Of a stretch of DNA of 64,000 bases, positions 27,518-36,277 are shown piece by piece; position 1 is the stretch's first letter; each line of letters begins with the position of its first letter. The notes beneath the pieces were generated by a model, which ran no database searches, was not told the DNA's origin, and saw nothing but the letters and a program-made list of their open reading frames with translations. The stretch comes from Adhaeribacter swui (GTDB lineage Bacteria; Bacteroidota; Bacteroidia; Cytophagales; Hymenobacteraceae), in contig NZ_CP055156.1 in NCBI RefSeq assembly GCF_014217805.1, forward strand, positions 2,362,585 through 2,426,584. Reading direction: 5' to 3'. The translations under genes were made by a program, and so were the position numbers.

Positions 27518-30500
27518 ATGAAAACAGCTTTTACCCCCGATTGGCAACGACGGATTTGCGGTTTAATCCTGGTCGGTGCCCTTATGGGAAGTAGCAACAA
27601 CCCGGCTGGGGCTACTTCTTGTAATAATTACAAAATTAATTTTACGATTAATAAGGCTTTTACCACGCCTAAATGGGTTACCTGGTCTATTACGGGCCGG
27701 GTTTCTTCGGCCGCTGGAGAGCCTTTGCCCGGTGTTACAGTACTATTAAAAGGAACTACTACCGGGGCGACAACTGACCCTAATGGTAATTACTCCTTAT
27801 CTGTGCCCGAAGCACCGGGTACTTTGGTGTTTTCGTTTATTGGTTTTGCTACCCAGGAAAAATCCTTCTCCGGGCCGGGAGCTATTAACGTTACCCTGGC
27901 CGACGATACCAAGGCTTTACAGGAAGTAGTAGTTACGGGCTACACCGCCCAATCCAAAAAAGACATTACCGGTGCGGTAGCCACCATCGATGCCAAACAA
28001 TTATTAGCTACTCCCTCTACCAATTTAGGCCAGGCCATGCAAGGCAAAGTGGCCGGCGTAACGGTGGGTAACGAAAACAGCCCCGGTGGCGGTGTAATGG
28101 TGCGTATCCGGGGTTTTGGTACCATCAACGATAACTCGCCACTTTATGTAATTGATGGTGTACCTACCAAGGGTAACTTAAATACCCTGAATTTGAACGA
28201 CATTGAATCGATGCAGATTTTAAAAGATGCCTCAGCGGCGTCCATCTATGGTTCGCGGGCCGGTAACGGGGTGGTTATTGTAACTACCAAAAAAGGCAAG
28301 GCGGGTAAACCCGTGTTTACTTACGATACCTACGTGGGTACCCAACGCCCCGGTAAATTTTTAGATTTACTTAATACCCAGGAATACGCGCAATTAATCT
28401 GGGAATCGCGGCGCAATGCCGGCGCGGTGGGCGCTAACGGCAACCCGGTGCACGCGCAGTTTGGCAACGGGGCCAATCCGGTAATTCCGGATTATATCTT
28501 TCCGGCGGGTGCCATGGAAGGCGACCCACGGGTAGCCCAGGATGCCAGCGGCAAATACGTAAACTACAGCAACAACATCGACGATCCTAATTTTAACAAA
28601 ACCAAATGGCTGATTACCAAAGCCAATAAAACCGGTACCAACTGGATGGACGAAATTTTTGATCCGGCGCCCATCCAAAACCACCAGTTAGGTGTGTCGG
28701 GGGGTAACGAGAGTGGCCGCTATGCTATGTCGGTGAATTATTTTAACCAGGAAGGAATTATGATCCACACGGGCTTTAAACGTTATTCCTTGCGGGCCAA
28801 TACCGAGTTTAACGTAAACAAACGCATCCGGGTAGGCGAAAACTTCCAGGTAGCCGTGGGCGACCGCGTGGTGCAACCCGGCTCTAACGGCTTCGAGAAC
28901 AACCCGACTTCTTTTGCTTACCGCATCCAGCCGCTTATCCCGGTATACGACGTAGCCGGTAATTTTGCCGGTACGCGGGGCACCGACCTGGATAACTCCA
29001 ATAACCCGGTAAGTATGTTGTTCCGCAACAAAGACAATCACCAAAAAGAAATTCGTTTGTTCGGGAATGCATACGCCGAAATAGATATTTTAAAAAATTT
29101 AACGGCCAAGACCAGCTTCGGGGTAGATTACAACCTGTATAACTACCGCAACTATACTTTCCGGGATTACGAATCGGCCGAAGCCCGTGGTTCTAACAGT
29201 TTGCAAACCACCAACAACTACGAATGGACCTGGACCTGGTTTAACACCTTGGCTTATAATGCTACTCTGGGCGAAAACCACCGCTTAAACTTTTTAATTG
29301 GTACCGAAGCCATTAAAGATTATTACGAATTTTTTGATGCCTCGCGCACCAACTTTGCCTCCGATGACCTGGATAACCGTTATTTAAGCGGAGGTACCGG
29401 GGTGCAAACCAACAACGGCGGCGGTTATAACTGGGCTTTAGCTTCGGAGTTTGCCAAAGCCAATTATGCTTTCGCCGATAAGTATTTGCTCGAAGGTACT
29501 ATTCGCCGCGACCGCTCCTCGCGTTTCGCGCCTAATTTCCGGACGGCTTATTTCCCGGCGGCCAGTGCTGGTTGGGTATTTTCGGAAGAAAACTTTGCCG
29601 AAAGCTGGGGGGCCTGGTTAAGCCGCGCCAAACTGCGGGTAGGTTGGGGTCAAACCGGTAACCAGGAAATTGGTAATTACAATTCCATCACGCAGTATTC
29701 TACTAATCCCATTACGTCTTTCTATGATTTAAACGGCTCCCGTACGTCGGCCATTCCGGGTTATGAGTTAACGCAGTTTGGGAATGCCAACGCTAAATGG
29801 GAAACCACCACGGCTACCAACGTGGGTATTGATTTAACTTTATTAAACGATAAAATTGATGCGTCTTTTGATTGGTATACCCGCTTGACTTCCGATATGC
29901 TGTTTCCGGTGCAGGCGCCGCTTACATCGGGCGTAGCAGTGACGCCTTTCCAGAACATTGGCTCTATGCGTAACCGCGGGGTAGATGCCGCTATAACCTA
30001 TAACGGGCAAGTTGCCGACGGCAAACTAACTTATAGCATTGGGGGTAACTTAAGCACCTACCGCAACGAAGTAATTAAAACTACCGGCGACCCCAATACC
30101 CAGTACTTTGGCCTAAACGACGAACGCATCCAGAACTTTGTGGTAACGCAGCAAGGCCATCCTATTTCTTCATTCTTTGGTTATACCATCGACGGTATTT
30201 TCCAGAGCGACGACGAAGCTTTAGCGGCTCCTAAAAATAACCTGGGCGTAAATCAAAACCGGGCGGGCCGGTTCCATTACCGCGATGTAAACGGCGATGG
30301 CGTAATCGACTCAAAAGATTTATCCATAATTGGCAGTCCGCACCCCGATTTTACCTACGGCATTAACCTGAACGTGAATTATAAAAACTTTGGCTTAAGC
30401 ATTTTTGGCCAGGGCGTGCAAGGCAACCAAATCTTTAACATGGTGAAATACTTTACCGACTTTCCTACTTTTGGCGGCAACCGCAGCAAACGCATGCTTT

Positions 30501-30853
30501 ACGATTCGTGGCGGCCCGGCAAAACCGATGCGGTTCTGCCCCAGTTAACTTCCAGTGACCAGGTAAGTATTTTGCCTTCTACTTATTACCTCGAAGACGG
30601 CTCTTACTTCCGGATGAAAAACATTCAGCTTACTTATAATTTACCCGCGCCGCTGGTTTCTAAAATTGGTTTAGGCTCGGTGCGCGTGTACGTGCAAGGG
30701 CAAAACGTGTTTACGTTCACCAAATACTCCGGCATGGACCCCGAAGTAAACTTGCGGAATTATTCTTCTGGCAACGACCGGCAAATTGGCGTGGACGGCG
30801 GCAATTACCCCATCGCCAAGCAGTACCTGGTAGGTTTAAATGTGAGTTTCTAG
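27518..30853 (+). CDS. SusC/RagA family TonB-linked outer membrane transporter
   Basis: 1111 residues. This is the outer-membrane barrel of a SusCD glycan or peptide importer, driven by TonB. The N-terminus has a carboxypeptidase-regulatory-like domain (about 55-125, ITGRVSSAAGEPLPGVTV). Next come the TonB-box-like EVVVTGY near 140, the plug (about 150-270, VRIRGFGTINDNSPLYVIDG in part, and DASAASIYGSRAGNGV), and then the beta barrel with an EF-hand-like DVNGDGVIDSKD near 927. It ends YLVGLNVSF, with the terminal Phe typical of outer membrane barrels. The SusD gene follows by 43 bases. No sigma/anti-sigma pair, hybrid two-component regulator or glycoside hydrolase lies next to it, so the substrate is open. 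Confidence 0.94.
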   Translation: MKTAFTPDWQRRICGLILVGALMGSSNNPAGATSCNNYKINFTINKAFTTPKWVTWSITGRVSSAAGEPLPGVTVLLKGTTTGATTDPNGNYSLSVPEAPGTLVFSFIGFATQEKSFSGPGAINVTLADDTKALQEVVVTGYTAQSKKDITGAVATIDAKQLLATPSTNLGQAMQGKVAGVTVGNENSPGGGVMVRIRGFGTINDNSPLYVIDGVPTKGNLNTLNLNDIESMQILKDASAASIYGSRAGNGVVIVTTKKGKAGKPVFTYDTYVGTQRPGKFLDLLNTQEYAQLIWESRRNAGAVGANGNPVHAQFGNGANPVIPDYIFPAGAMEGDPRVAQDASGKYVNYSNNIDDPNFNKTKWLITKANKTGTNWMDEIFDPAPIQNHQLGVSGGNESGRYAMSVNYFNQEGIMIHTGFKRYSLRANTEFNVNKRIRVGENFQVAVGDRVVQPGSNGFENNPTSFAYRIQPLIPVYDVAGNFAGTRGTDLDNSNNPVSMLFRNKDNHQKEIRLFGNAYAEIDILKNLTAKTSFGVDYNLYNYRNYTFRDYESAEARGSNSLQTTNNYEWTWTWFNTLAYNATLGENHRLNFLIGTEAIKDYYEFFDASRTNFASDDLDNRYLSGGTGVQTNNGGGYNWALASEFAKANYAFADKYLLEGTIRRDRSSRFAPNFRTAYFPAASAGWVFSEENFAESWGAWLSRAKLRVGWGQTGNQEIGNYNSITQYSTNPITSFYDLNGSRTSAIPGYELTQFGNANAKWETTTATNVGIDLTLLNDKIDASFDWYTRLTSDMLFPVQAPLTSGVAVTPFQNIGSMRNRGVDAAITYNGQVADGKLTYSIGGNLSTYRNEVIKTTGDPNTQYFGLNDERIQNFVVTQQGHPISSFFGYTIDGIFQSDDEALAAPKNNLGVNQNRAGRFHYRDVNGDGVIDSKDLSIIGSPHPDFTYGINLNVNYKNFGLSIFGQGVQGNQIFNMVKYFTDFPTFGGNRSKRMLYDSWRPGKTDAVLPQLTSSDQVSILPSTYYLEDGSYFRMKNIQLTYNLPAPLVSKIGLGSVRVYVQGQNVFTFTKYSGMDPEVNLRNYSSGNDRQIGVDGGNYPIAKQYLVGLNVSF

Positions 30854-30896
30854 TAGCCGCTAGATTTTAAATTTTTAAAAATTTCAATTATAGACC

Positions 30897-32624
30897 ATGA
30901 AAAAAAGTATCATTATATGCAGCGGAGTTTTACTCAGTATTTTAAGCTCCTGCTCCGATTCTTTCCTGGACGTAAAACCAAAAGCCGCGCTAACCTTAGA
31001 TGCGCTGCAAACCAATAAAGGCGTTAATTCCTTGCTGGTGGGCGCGTATTCTTTGCTGGATGGCTGGGCCACTCCCGAAGGGGCTTACCGTTCTTACCAG
31101 GTAGGGGCCGATAACTGGGTATATGGCAGTGTAGCCTCCGATGATGCTTACAAAGGCACCATAGCCGGTGACCAGCCGCCTATTTCCTTAATTGAGCAAG
31201 GCAATATTTCTTCGGATAATATTTATTTTCGGGGCAAGTGGCGGGGCATGTACGATGGCATTGCCCGCACTAACGATGTGTTGCAAACCTTAGCCAAAGT
31301 TACCGATATAACCGATGCCGAACGCACACAAATTACTGCTGAGGCTCGGTTCTTACGCGGCCACTACCATTTTGAGCTGAAGAAGATGTTTAATATGGTA
31401 CCTTACATCGACGAAACCATTTATGACCCCAACAACCTGGAAAGTACCAAAAAGCCTAACACCGAGGATATCTGGCCCAAAATTATGGCCGATTTAACTT
31501 TTGCTTACGAGAATTTGCCGGTGAAGCAAACGCAACCCGGCCGGGCCAGTAAATGGGCCGCTGGCGCTACCATGGCCAAAGCGTATTTGTTTCAGAAAAA
31601 GTTTGCCGAAGCTAAGCCTTTGCTCGAAGCCATTGTGGCCAGCAACCAGTTCCGGTTAGTAGACCGCTACCACGATAATTTTAGGGCGGTAACCAACAAC
31701 AACGCCGAATCTATTTTTGAAGTGCAATACTCCGTAAACGATGGCGCCTCCGGCGGCGAAAACGGCAATATTGGCTCTACCTTAAACTATCCGTACGGCG
31801 GGGGCGGGGTTACTACCTGCTGCGGTTTCTTTCAGCCGTCGCAAAACTTAGTCAACGCTTTTAAAACCGGCGCCGATGGCTTACCGCTCCTGGACACTTT
31901 TAACGCCGAAGATGTAACCAACGACCAGGGCATTGAAGCTACCCAGCCTTTTACGCCTTACACCGGCACCGTAGATCCGCGCCTCGACTGGACCGTGGGG
32001 CGCCGGGGCATTCCGTTCCTGGACTGGGGCGTGCATCCTGGTAAAACCTACGTGCGCGACCAGGCTTATGGTGGTCCGTATTCGCCGAAAAAACACGTAA
32101 TGTACCGGTCCGACGTGGGAACCAATACATTTGCTGGTAACCCCCGCTTAAATGCCAATAATTACCGCCTCATCCGGTATTCACATGTTTTGTTGTGGCT
32201 GGCCGAAGTAGAAACCGAATTAAATAACCTGGAAGCGGCTCGTGGTTACGTAAACCAAATCCGCCGCCGTGCCGCTAACCCCGATGGGTTTGTAAAAACC
32301 ACCGCAGGTACTCCGGCTGCCAATTACGTGATCAGTGAATACACCACTCCCTGGACGGATCAGGCGCTGGCCCGCAAAGCCGTACAGTTTGAAGAACGTT
32401 TGGAGTTCGGCATGGAAGGCCACCGCCGGTTTGATTTAGTGCGCTGGGGAATTGCCGCCGAAACCCTGAACAACTATTACGCCACCGAATCAAAGAAGCG
32501 GTCTTACCTGGCGGGCGTACAGTTTATTCCGGGCAAACACGAGTACTTCCCGATTCCGTTGCAGGAAATATTTAACAGCAAGGTAAACGGCCAGAATACT
32601 TTAACGCAAAATCCAGGTTATTAA
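30897..32624 (+). CDS. SusD/RagB family nutrient-binding lipoprotein
   Basis: 575 residues. The lipobox is in ILSSCSDSFLDVKP, cysteine near residue 19. The SusD signature parts are present: an N-terminal helical TPR-like fold (AEARFLRGHYHFELKKMF), the middle substrate-binding region, and the C-terminal ERLEFGMEGHRRFDLVRWG with EYFPIPLQEI. The protein caps the SusC barrel on the cell surface and captures the substrate. It is the second gene of a two-gene operon that ends at a hairpin 19 bases later. Confidence 0.94.
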   Translation: MKKSIIICSGVLLSILSSCSDSFLDVKPKAALTLDALQTNKGVNSLLVGAYSLLDGWATPEGAYRSYQVGADNWVYGSVASDDAYKGTIAGDQPPISLIEQGNISSDNIYFRGKWRGMYDGIARTNDVLQTLAKVTDITDAERTQITAEARFLRGHYHFELKKMFNMVPYIDETIYDPNNLESTKKPNTEDIWPKIMADLTFAYENLPVKQTQPGRASKWAAGATMAKAYLFQKKFAEAKPLLEAIVASNQFRLVDRYHDNFRAVTNNNAESIFEVQYSVNDGASGGENGNIGSTLNYPYGGGGVTTCCGFFQPSQNLVNAFKTGADGLPLLDTFNAEDVTNDQGIEATQPFTPYTGTVDPRLDWTVGRRGIPFLDWGVHPGKTYVRDQAYGGPYSPKKHVMYRSDVGTNTFAGNPRLNANNYRLIRYSHVLLWLAEVETELNNLEAARGYVNQIRRRAANPDGFVKTTAGTPAANYVISEYTTPWTDQALARKAVQFEERLEFGMEGHRRFDLVRWGIAAETLNNYYATESKKRSYLAGVQFIPGKHEYFPIPLQEIFNSKVNGQNTLTQNPGY

Positions 32625-32642
32625 TAGCTAATATTGATGGCT

Positions 32643-32674
32643 AAAAGGCTCGTTCTTAGAACGGGCCTTTTTTA
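32643..32674 (+). terminator. Terminator of the SusC/SusD operon
   Basis: AAAAGGCTCGTTC pairs with GAACGGGCCTTTT (one G-T pair), loop TTA, followed by T-rich sequence. Confidence 0.85.
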
Positions 32675-32763
32675 TTTCGGGGATAAGTGAATTTTTAAAA
32701 ATTTAATTATTTGAAATTTATTTAAGTGGTTGAGTATTAAGATTGACCCCTCCGCCTGCGGCA

Positions 32764-32785
32764 CCTCCCCTAAGAACAGGGGAGG
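32764..32785. repeat. R3-type hairpin
   Basis: Stem CCTCCCCT / AGGGGAGG with loop AAGAAC. It is the same style as the CCTCC-rich palindromes at 34080-34116, 34429-34465 and 48071-48088. Confidence 0.5.
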
Positions 32786-32828
32786 AGATGAAGCTATTCT
32801 GCGTTTCCTTCTTTTCTAGCTCAACTGC

Positions 32829-32898
32829 GAATTCCGCTGCGCAGAGTCGGAACCAAAGATTTGCAGAATTCGGAAAGCTCTATTGAGCCAAACTGGTG
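32829..32898 (-). repeat. Dispersed repeat R4, copy B
   Basis: On the minus strand it reads CACCAGTTTGG ... TGCGCAGC-NN-AATTC, the same two blocks in the same order as 11600-11659, with a longer diverged centre. Confidence 0.45.
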
Positions 32899-32962
32899 CC
32901 TGTTTTTATAGATTAAGTTAAATTAAATAACAAAGCCGGTTAAGTGAGTGATGCTGGCTTAC

Positions 32963-33020
32963 GCTGGCGCGAGCGTCTACGCTCGTGTCTAAAATGTGGG
33001 AGGCCTCCGGCCGGGCGAAC
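32963..33020 (+). repeat. Two-hairpin repeat R2, copy 1
   Basis: Two tight stems: CGAGCGT-CT-ACGCTCG (allowing a 2-base loop) and GGCC-TCC-GGCC, separated by about 17 bases. Near-identical in plan to copies at 34494-34541 and 34581-34639. Confidence 0.7.
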
Positions 33021-33067
33021 AGATAAACTTAAATCAAGAGCGTGCCGTGCTGGCAATCACAATATGG

Positions 33068-33532
33068 TTAAAATGCTCTGAAATAAGGGCGGTGTACCAG
33101 GGGCGAAAATGCCCAAGGGATGGACGAGAGAATAAGCACTAAGCCAATCGTAAACCAAATGGCCATGGTTTTAAATTTTGCCTTATCGTTGGTTAAGCGT
33201 TTTACTTTGCCGGAACCAATGGTAATTAAAACTAAGGAAATAAACATGACGGAGCTGTGCTCCATGCCGAAAAAACGGATTTCGCGCTGGTGCACCGCAT
33301 CTTTAAAGTAATGCAAAAAGTAAGTAGTAATGGGACTAACGTAATACAAAATAAGCCCGATGGTTATTTGAATATGCGCAAAACTGGTGGCAATGTTCCG
33401 GATGGTATTGTCGGTGCGGGTAAAGGGTTTGTTTTGGAGCCAACCCCGGTACGCGTAAATAATAGCTAGCAGCAAACTAGCTAAAACCAGCCACCGCACC
33501 AGCGAATGCAAAGCTAATAACGTGGAATACAT
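33068..33532 (-). CDS. Small four-helix membrane protein, cytochrome b561-like pattern
   Basis: 154 residues with four hydrophobic helices. Histidines sit at helix ends (LLALHSLVRWLV, SFAHIQITIGLILYY, FGMEHSSVMFISLV). This resembles the spacing of small haem-binding membrane proteins, but I cannot confirm haem ligation. The family is common in Cytophagales and mostly unnamed. It is flanked on both sides by repeat-rich DNA and has no operon partner. Confidence 0.7.
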   Translation of the reverse strand: MYSTLLALHSLVRWLVLASLLLAIIYAYRGWLQNKPFTRTDNTIRNIATSFAHIQITIGLILYYVSPITTYFLHYFKDAVHQREIRFFGMEHSSVMFISLVLITIGSGKVKRLTNDKAKFKTMAIWFTIGLVLILSSIPWAFSPLVHRPYFRAF

Positions 33533-33666
33533 ACCGGATTATTTACAGTTTATCGGGCGCTACGTTTTAAATAAGAGTTAATATTATAGAGGCAAATACC
33601 GCATGCGATAGATACAAAGCTAAAATAAAGATATTTTAAAAAAGCATTAGATAAAAGGTAAATAAC

Positions 33667-34008
33667 ATGACGGTAAAAAAGCTTAAACTAAATGATTCTA
33701 ATTTAGATCAGTTGGTAGATTATTTAATCCGGGCAGGAAAATTTGATTACGAAAAGCACGGGGCCGATATGACCATTCTGGTTCAGGATAATTTGCTCTT
33801 AACCGACATGACCGCTCACCTGAACATTCTTATCCTGAAAAACGAAGCCGGTTTTATTCTGGCGGATGTTATCAGCGGGGGCGGGGAAGATGGTTTACTG
33901 GATTTTAGCGGCTTGGTGGATAAAGATTATGCCGGTATAACTGCCCGGTTATTATATGATTACGCCCAATTATATGAGTTGGTGATTGAGCCGGTAAAAG
34001 CTGAGTAA
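33667..34008 (+). CDS. Uncharacterised small soluble protein
   Basis: 113 residues with no signal peptide and no membrane segment. It opens MTVKKLKLNDSNLDQLVDYLIRAG-like and continues as an acidic alpha/beta protein (TDMTAHLNILILKNEAG, DYAGITARLLYDYAQ). I do not recognise it. Base use matches the neighbouring genes and the frame is well kept, so I accept it as a real gene. It sits in the repeat-rich 32.6-34.7 kb stretch. Confidence 0.6.
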   Translation: MTVKKLKLNDSNLDQLVDYLIRAGKFDYEKHGADMTILVQDNLLLTDMTAHLNILILKNEAGFILADVISGGGEDGLLDFSGLVDKDYAGITARLLYDYAQLYELVIEPVKAE

Positions 34009-34079
34009 AGAGCAATAACATAATCCTGAGGATTAGTACAGAGCGCTTGCCATCGGTAATGCAACTGGCCGGAGTAGCC

Positions 34080-34116
34080 AACCACCCCCACCCCTCCTTA
34101 GCCAAGGAGGGGAGCT
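34080..34116 (+). repeat. R3 repeat, left copy of an inverted pair
   Basis: 37 bases with the internal stem CCCCTCCTT / AAGGAGGGG. The reverse strand of 34429-34465 matches it at 34 of 37 positions. Confidence 0.75.
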
Positions 34117-34230
34117 GGCCTGTATTAGATTAATTACCCCATAGCAGCTGAATTGCATTTTAGTTACCAATTTAAAATTTGTAGTGGCGCAGGCTTTTTG
34201 TTTTCTGGTACAAACTTCTTATCCCCTTCT

Positions 34231-34298
34231 GGCTCAAGTATCCAAACTTGGGCCTACCTATAATGTAAAGTCTGTGACTTTACTCCAGCCAAAAGCCG
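34231..34298 (-). repeat. Dispersed hairpin repeat R1, copy B
   Basis: Reverse-strand match to 11851-11918. The central GTAAAGTC-ACA-GACTTTAC is identical, and the flanking CGGC...G and CAAGT...ACTTG stems are kept although their loops differ. Confidence 0.7.
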
Positions 34299-34428
34299 AA
34301 AAAACCAGTTGCTCAGGCAAAACATGTTCTTACATAAAGATACCTTCGAAAATGTAACAGCTTTGTTCTTTGAGAAAGTAAAGCAATGATTCCGGCAGAA
34401 TCTATTTAATATTTGGTAAGAACAAAAA

Positions 34429-34465
34429 AGCTCCCCGCCTTGGCTAAGGAGGAGTTGGGGTGGTT
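34429..34465 (-). repeat. R3 repeat, right copy of an inverted pair
   Basis: Inverted copy of 34080-34116 (34 of 37). The two enclose about 310 bases that include R1 copy B. Confidence 0.75.
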
Positions 34466-34493
34466 GATTTTTAATTTTTATAATTTCTATATC

Positions 34494-34541
34494 GCGAGCG
34501 TCCACGCTCGTGATGCTGATCGTCCGGCCTCTGGCCGGTAG
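34494..34541 (+). repeat. Two-hairpin repeat R2, copy 2
   Basis: Stems CGAGCGT-CC-ACGCTCG and CCGGCC-TCT-GGCCGG. Faces copy 3 at 34581-34639. Confidence 0.75.
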
Positions 34542-34580
34542 AAACTTGCCGGCTGTTTACTTCTAAGAAAAATGTGTCTC

Positions 34581-34639
34581 CGTTTGCCCGGCCAGAGGCC
34601 TACCAGATAGTAGACACGAGCATGGACGCTCGCGCCAGT
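34581..34639 (-). repeat. Two-hairpin repeat R2, copy 3
   Basis: Inverted relative to copies 1 and 2. Carries GGCC-TCT-GGCC and the GAGCGTCCATGCTC stem. Together with copy 2 it makes a long imperfect inverted repeat of about 145 bases. Confidence 0.75.
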
Positions 34640-34704
34640 TGTGATGTTTTTAATTTTTAAGTTTTTTAAATTTCCCGGAAATTGTACAGGGCGATAAAAC
34701 TAGC

Positions 34705-35697
34705 TTAAGCCACTGCCTGCTTCAATAAGCGCTTCCAGGTGCCTTTTTGCCAGTTGTACTTAAGTGTGCTGGGTAAGGCTTTCCAGAAGTACGAGTTTAA
34801 TTCTACGGCGAAGCTAGGTTGCATGTAGCAGTTAATGGTGCAGCCTTCGCAAGCCGGTAGGCGGCCTTCCAGCGCTACCAACCGTTGCACTTCTGTGGAT
34901 TGGTACAGATTTTTTAAATTTTCTTCTATCCGAAACTTCTTCTCGCCTAAATGGTAGCACGGCAATACCAACTCGTTTTCCGGCGAAATAACCAAAGTAG
35001 TGCTGGCGGCTTTGCAAACCGGGGCGGCGGTGTGGTTACCGCCATCGCGCCGTAATTTTAAAAAACCTTCGTTCAAATACACGTTGCGGCGCTTGCCGAA
35101 AGCCGAGAGGTAATCCAGTTCCGGTAAAGTTAAAGGTTGGCCGGTTTCTACGGCGTTGTAGGTAAAAGCCGGATTAAGCAGCAGCATTAAGTTGTTGGGC
35201 AGTGCAATGTCGTGGTACACGGGTTCTACCTGGTCCAGGTTTTCGCTGAAAACGGTAAACAAAATATCGGGCCGCTCGCCTAAATCTTTCGCTAGCTTAA
35301 TGGATTCCAGCACAAAATCGTAGCAAGCCACGCCGCGGCCCTGGTCATGGCGTACTTTTACGGCGGCATCCAGCGAAAAATGCAGCATGTCTACTTTACC
35401 GCGCAGGCGCTCGGCCCATTTAGGGTACAGCAAACAGTTGGTGGTAAGGGTAGTTATAAAACCCAGGTTGTGGGCCAAACTTAAAAACTGATCTATTTGC
35501 TGGTGCAGCAAGGGTTCGCCGCCGGTAAAATCAATAACCTGCACGCCCAGTTCCCGCAAATCGCGCAAGTTCTTTTCTACGTCGCGGAGGTTGATGTACG
35601 GCGACGGCTTTTCCCAGATATCACAGAACGAACACCGGGCATTGCAGCGGTACGTAACATAATAATTACACAAAACCGGGTGACGAACAAGGCGCAT
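34705..35697 (-). CDS. Radical SAM protein with SPASM-like C-terminus
   Basis: 330 residues. The 4Fe-4S/SAM motif is YRCNARCSFCDIW near residues 12-25, followed by FTGGEPLLH (SAM binding). The C-terminal part has clustered cysteines (PVCKAAS, VLPCYH, ACEGCTINCY), as in SPASM/twitch domains that bind extra clusters. Such proteins modify peptides or small molecules, or act in cofactor maturation. No peptide precursor or transporter gene is adjacent, so the substrate is unknown. The opening MRLVRHPVLCNYYVTYRCN is typical of short radical SAM proteins. Confidence 0.85.
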   Translation of the reverse strand: MRLVRHPVLCNYYVTYRCNARCSFCDIWEKPSPYINLRDVEKNLRDLRELGVQVIDFTGGEPLLHQQIDQFLSLAHNLGFITTLTTNCLLYPKWAERLRGKVDMLHFSLDAAVKVRHDQGRGVACYDFVLESIKLAKDLGERPDILFTVFSENLDQVEPVYHDIALPNNLMLLLNPAFTYNAVETGQPLTLPELDYLSAFGKRRNVYLNEGFLKLRRDGGNHTAAPVCKAASTTLVISPENELVLPCYHLGEKKFRIEENLKNLYQSTEVQRLVALEGRLPACEGCTINCYMQPSFAVELNSYFWKALPSTLKYNWQKGTWKRLLKQAVA

Positions 35698-35700
35698 GCT

Positions 35701-35780
35701 GTTGGTTGTGGGTTACAGGTTGCAAGTTACAGGTTAAATTGAGTTGAAAGGTTGGAAAGTTAAAAAGTTGGAAGGTTGGC
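35701..35780. repeat. Low-complexity GTT/AGG tract
   Basis: Degenerate repeats of GTTACAGGTTGCAAG and AAGGTTGGAAAGTTAAAAAG type just upstream of the radical SAM gene. Similar tracts are common between Bacteroidota genes. Confidence 0.55.
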
Positions 35781-35863
35781 CGCGCGTTAGGTTATTCGCA
35801 CCGAACTGGCTTAAGCAAGAAAGCCCGGGAACGATAAAAAATATTTTTTTAAAAAAATAGCTA

Positions 35864-35894
35864 TTGCGTATTCCCGAAAGATTATCTAAGTTTG
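35864..35894 (+). promoter_or_regulatory. Promoter of tRNA-Leu
   Basis: TTG (35864-35866), 20-base spacer, TAAGTTTG (35887-35894), a full match to TAnnTTTG, about 55 bases before the tRNA 5' end. Confidence 0.7.
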
Positions 35895-35948
35895 CAACCC
35901 TATCGTAAAACAACGCTCCGGCGTTTTAGCGAAAGGAAGCTACCAAAT

Positions 35949-36032
35949 GCCCAGATGGCGGAATCGGTAGACGCGTTGGTCTCAAACACCAATATCTTCA
36001 CGGATGTGCCGGTTCGACCCCGGCTCTGGGTA
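35949..36032 (+). tRNA. tRNA-Leu (anticodon CAA)
   Basis: 84 bases. The acceptor arms GCCCAGA and TCTGGGT pair (first pair G-U) with discriminator A. The anticodon loop CTCAAAC gives CAA. A long variable arm is present as expected for Leu. The T arm is GCCGG-TTCGACC-CCGGC. CCA is not encoded. Confidence 0.95.
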
Positions 36033-36034
36033 CA

Positions 36035-36074
36035 AAAAAAGCCTCGTAGATCTTAGATTTACGAGGCTTTTTTG
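36035..36074 (+). terminator. Terminator of tRNA-Leu
   Basis: AAAAAAGCCTCGTA at 36035-36048 pairs with TACGAGGCTTTTTT at 36060-36073, loop 11 bases. Confidence 0.85.
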
Positions 36075-36277
36075 TTGTAGTAATATTTTGGAAACTAGTA
36101 TTAGATTATTTTAAAATGGAATCTAGTTTATTAGTTCTATTAAACACTACAAAGTAAAGTGGTGACAAACAAATATAATATACAAAACGAATACTCTGTT
36201 TCTATGTTTAAATACAGATTTAACTCGATTATTTATCTAAGTATTTAGCTTATTCGAAGAAAAGCTTATATTAGTCT

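Larger units (their letters stand above)
34009..34704. other. Repeat-dense non-coding region
   Basis: About 700 bases without a credible gene. It is made largely of small inverted elements: R3 at 34080 and 34429 (a facing pair), R1 between them, then the R2 pair at 34494 and 34581. The individual copies are listed separately. Confidence 0.65.

Noticed and set aside
34080-34640. CRISPR-like array
   Set aside because: The repeated elements are inverted, of different families and irregular spacing, with no spacers of constant length and no cas genes.
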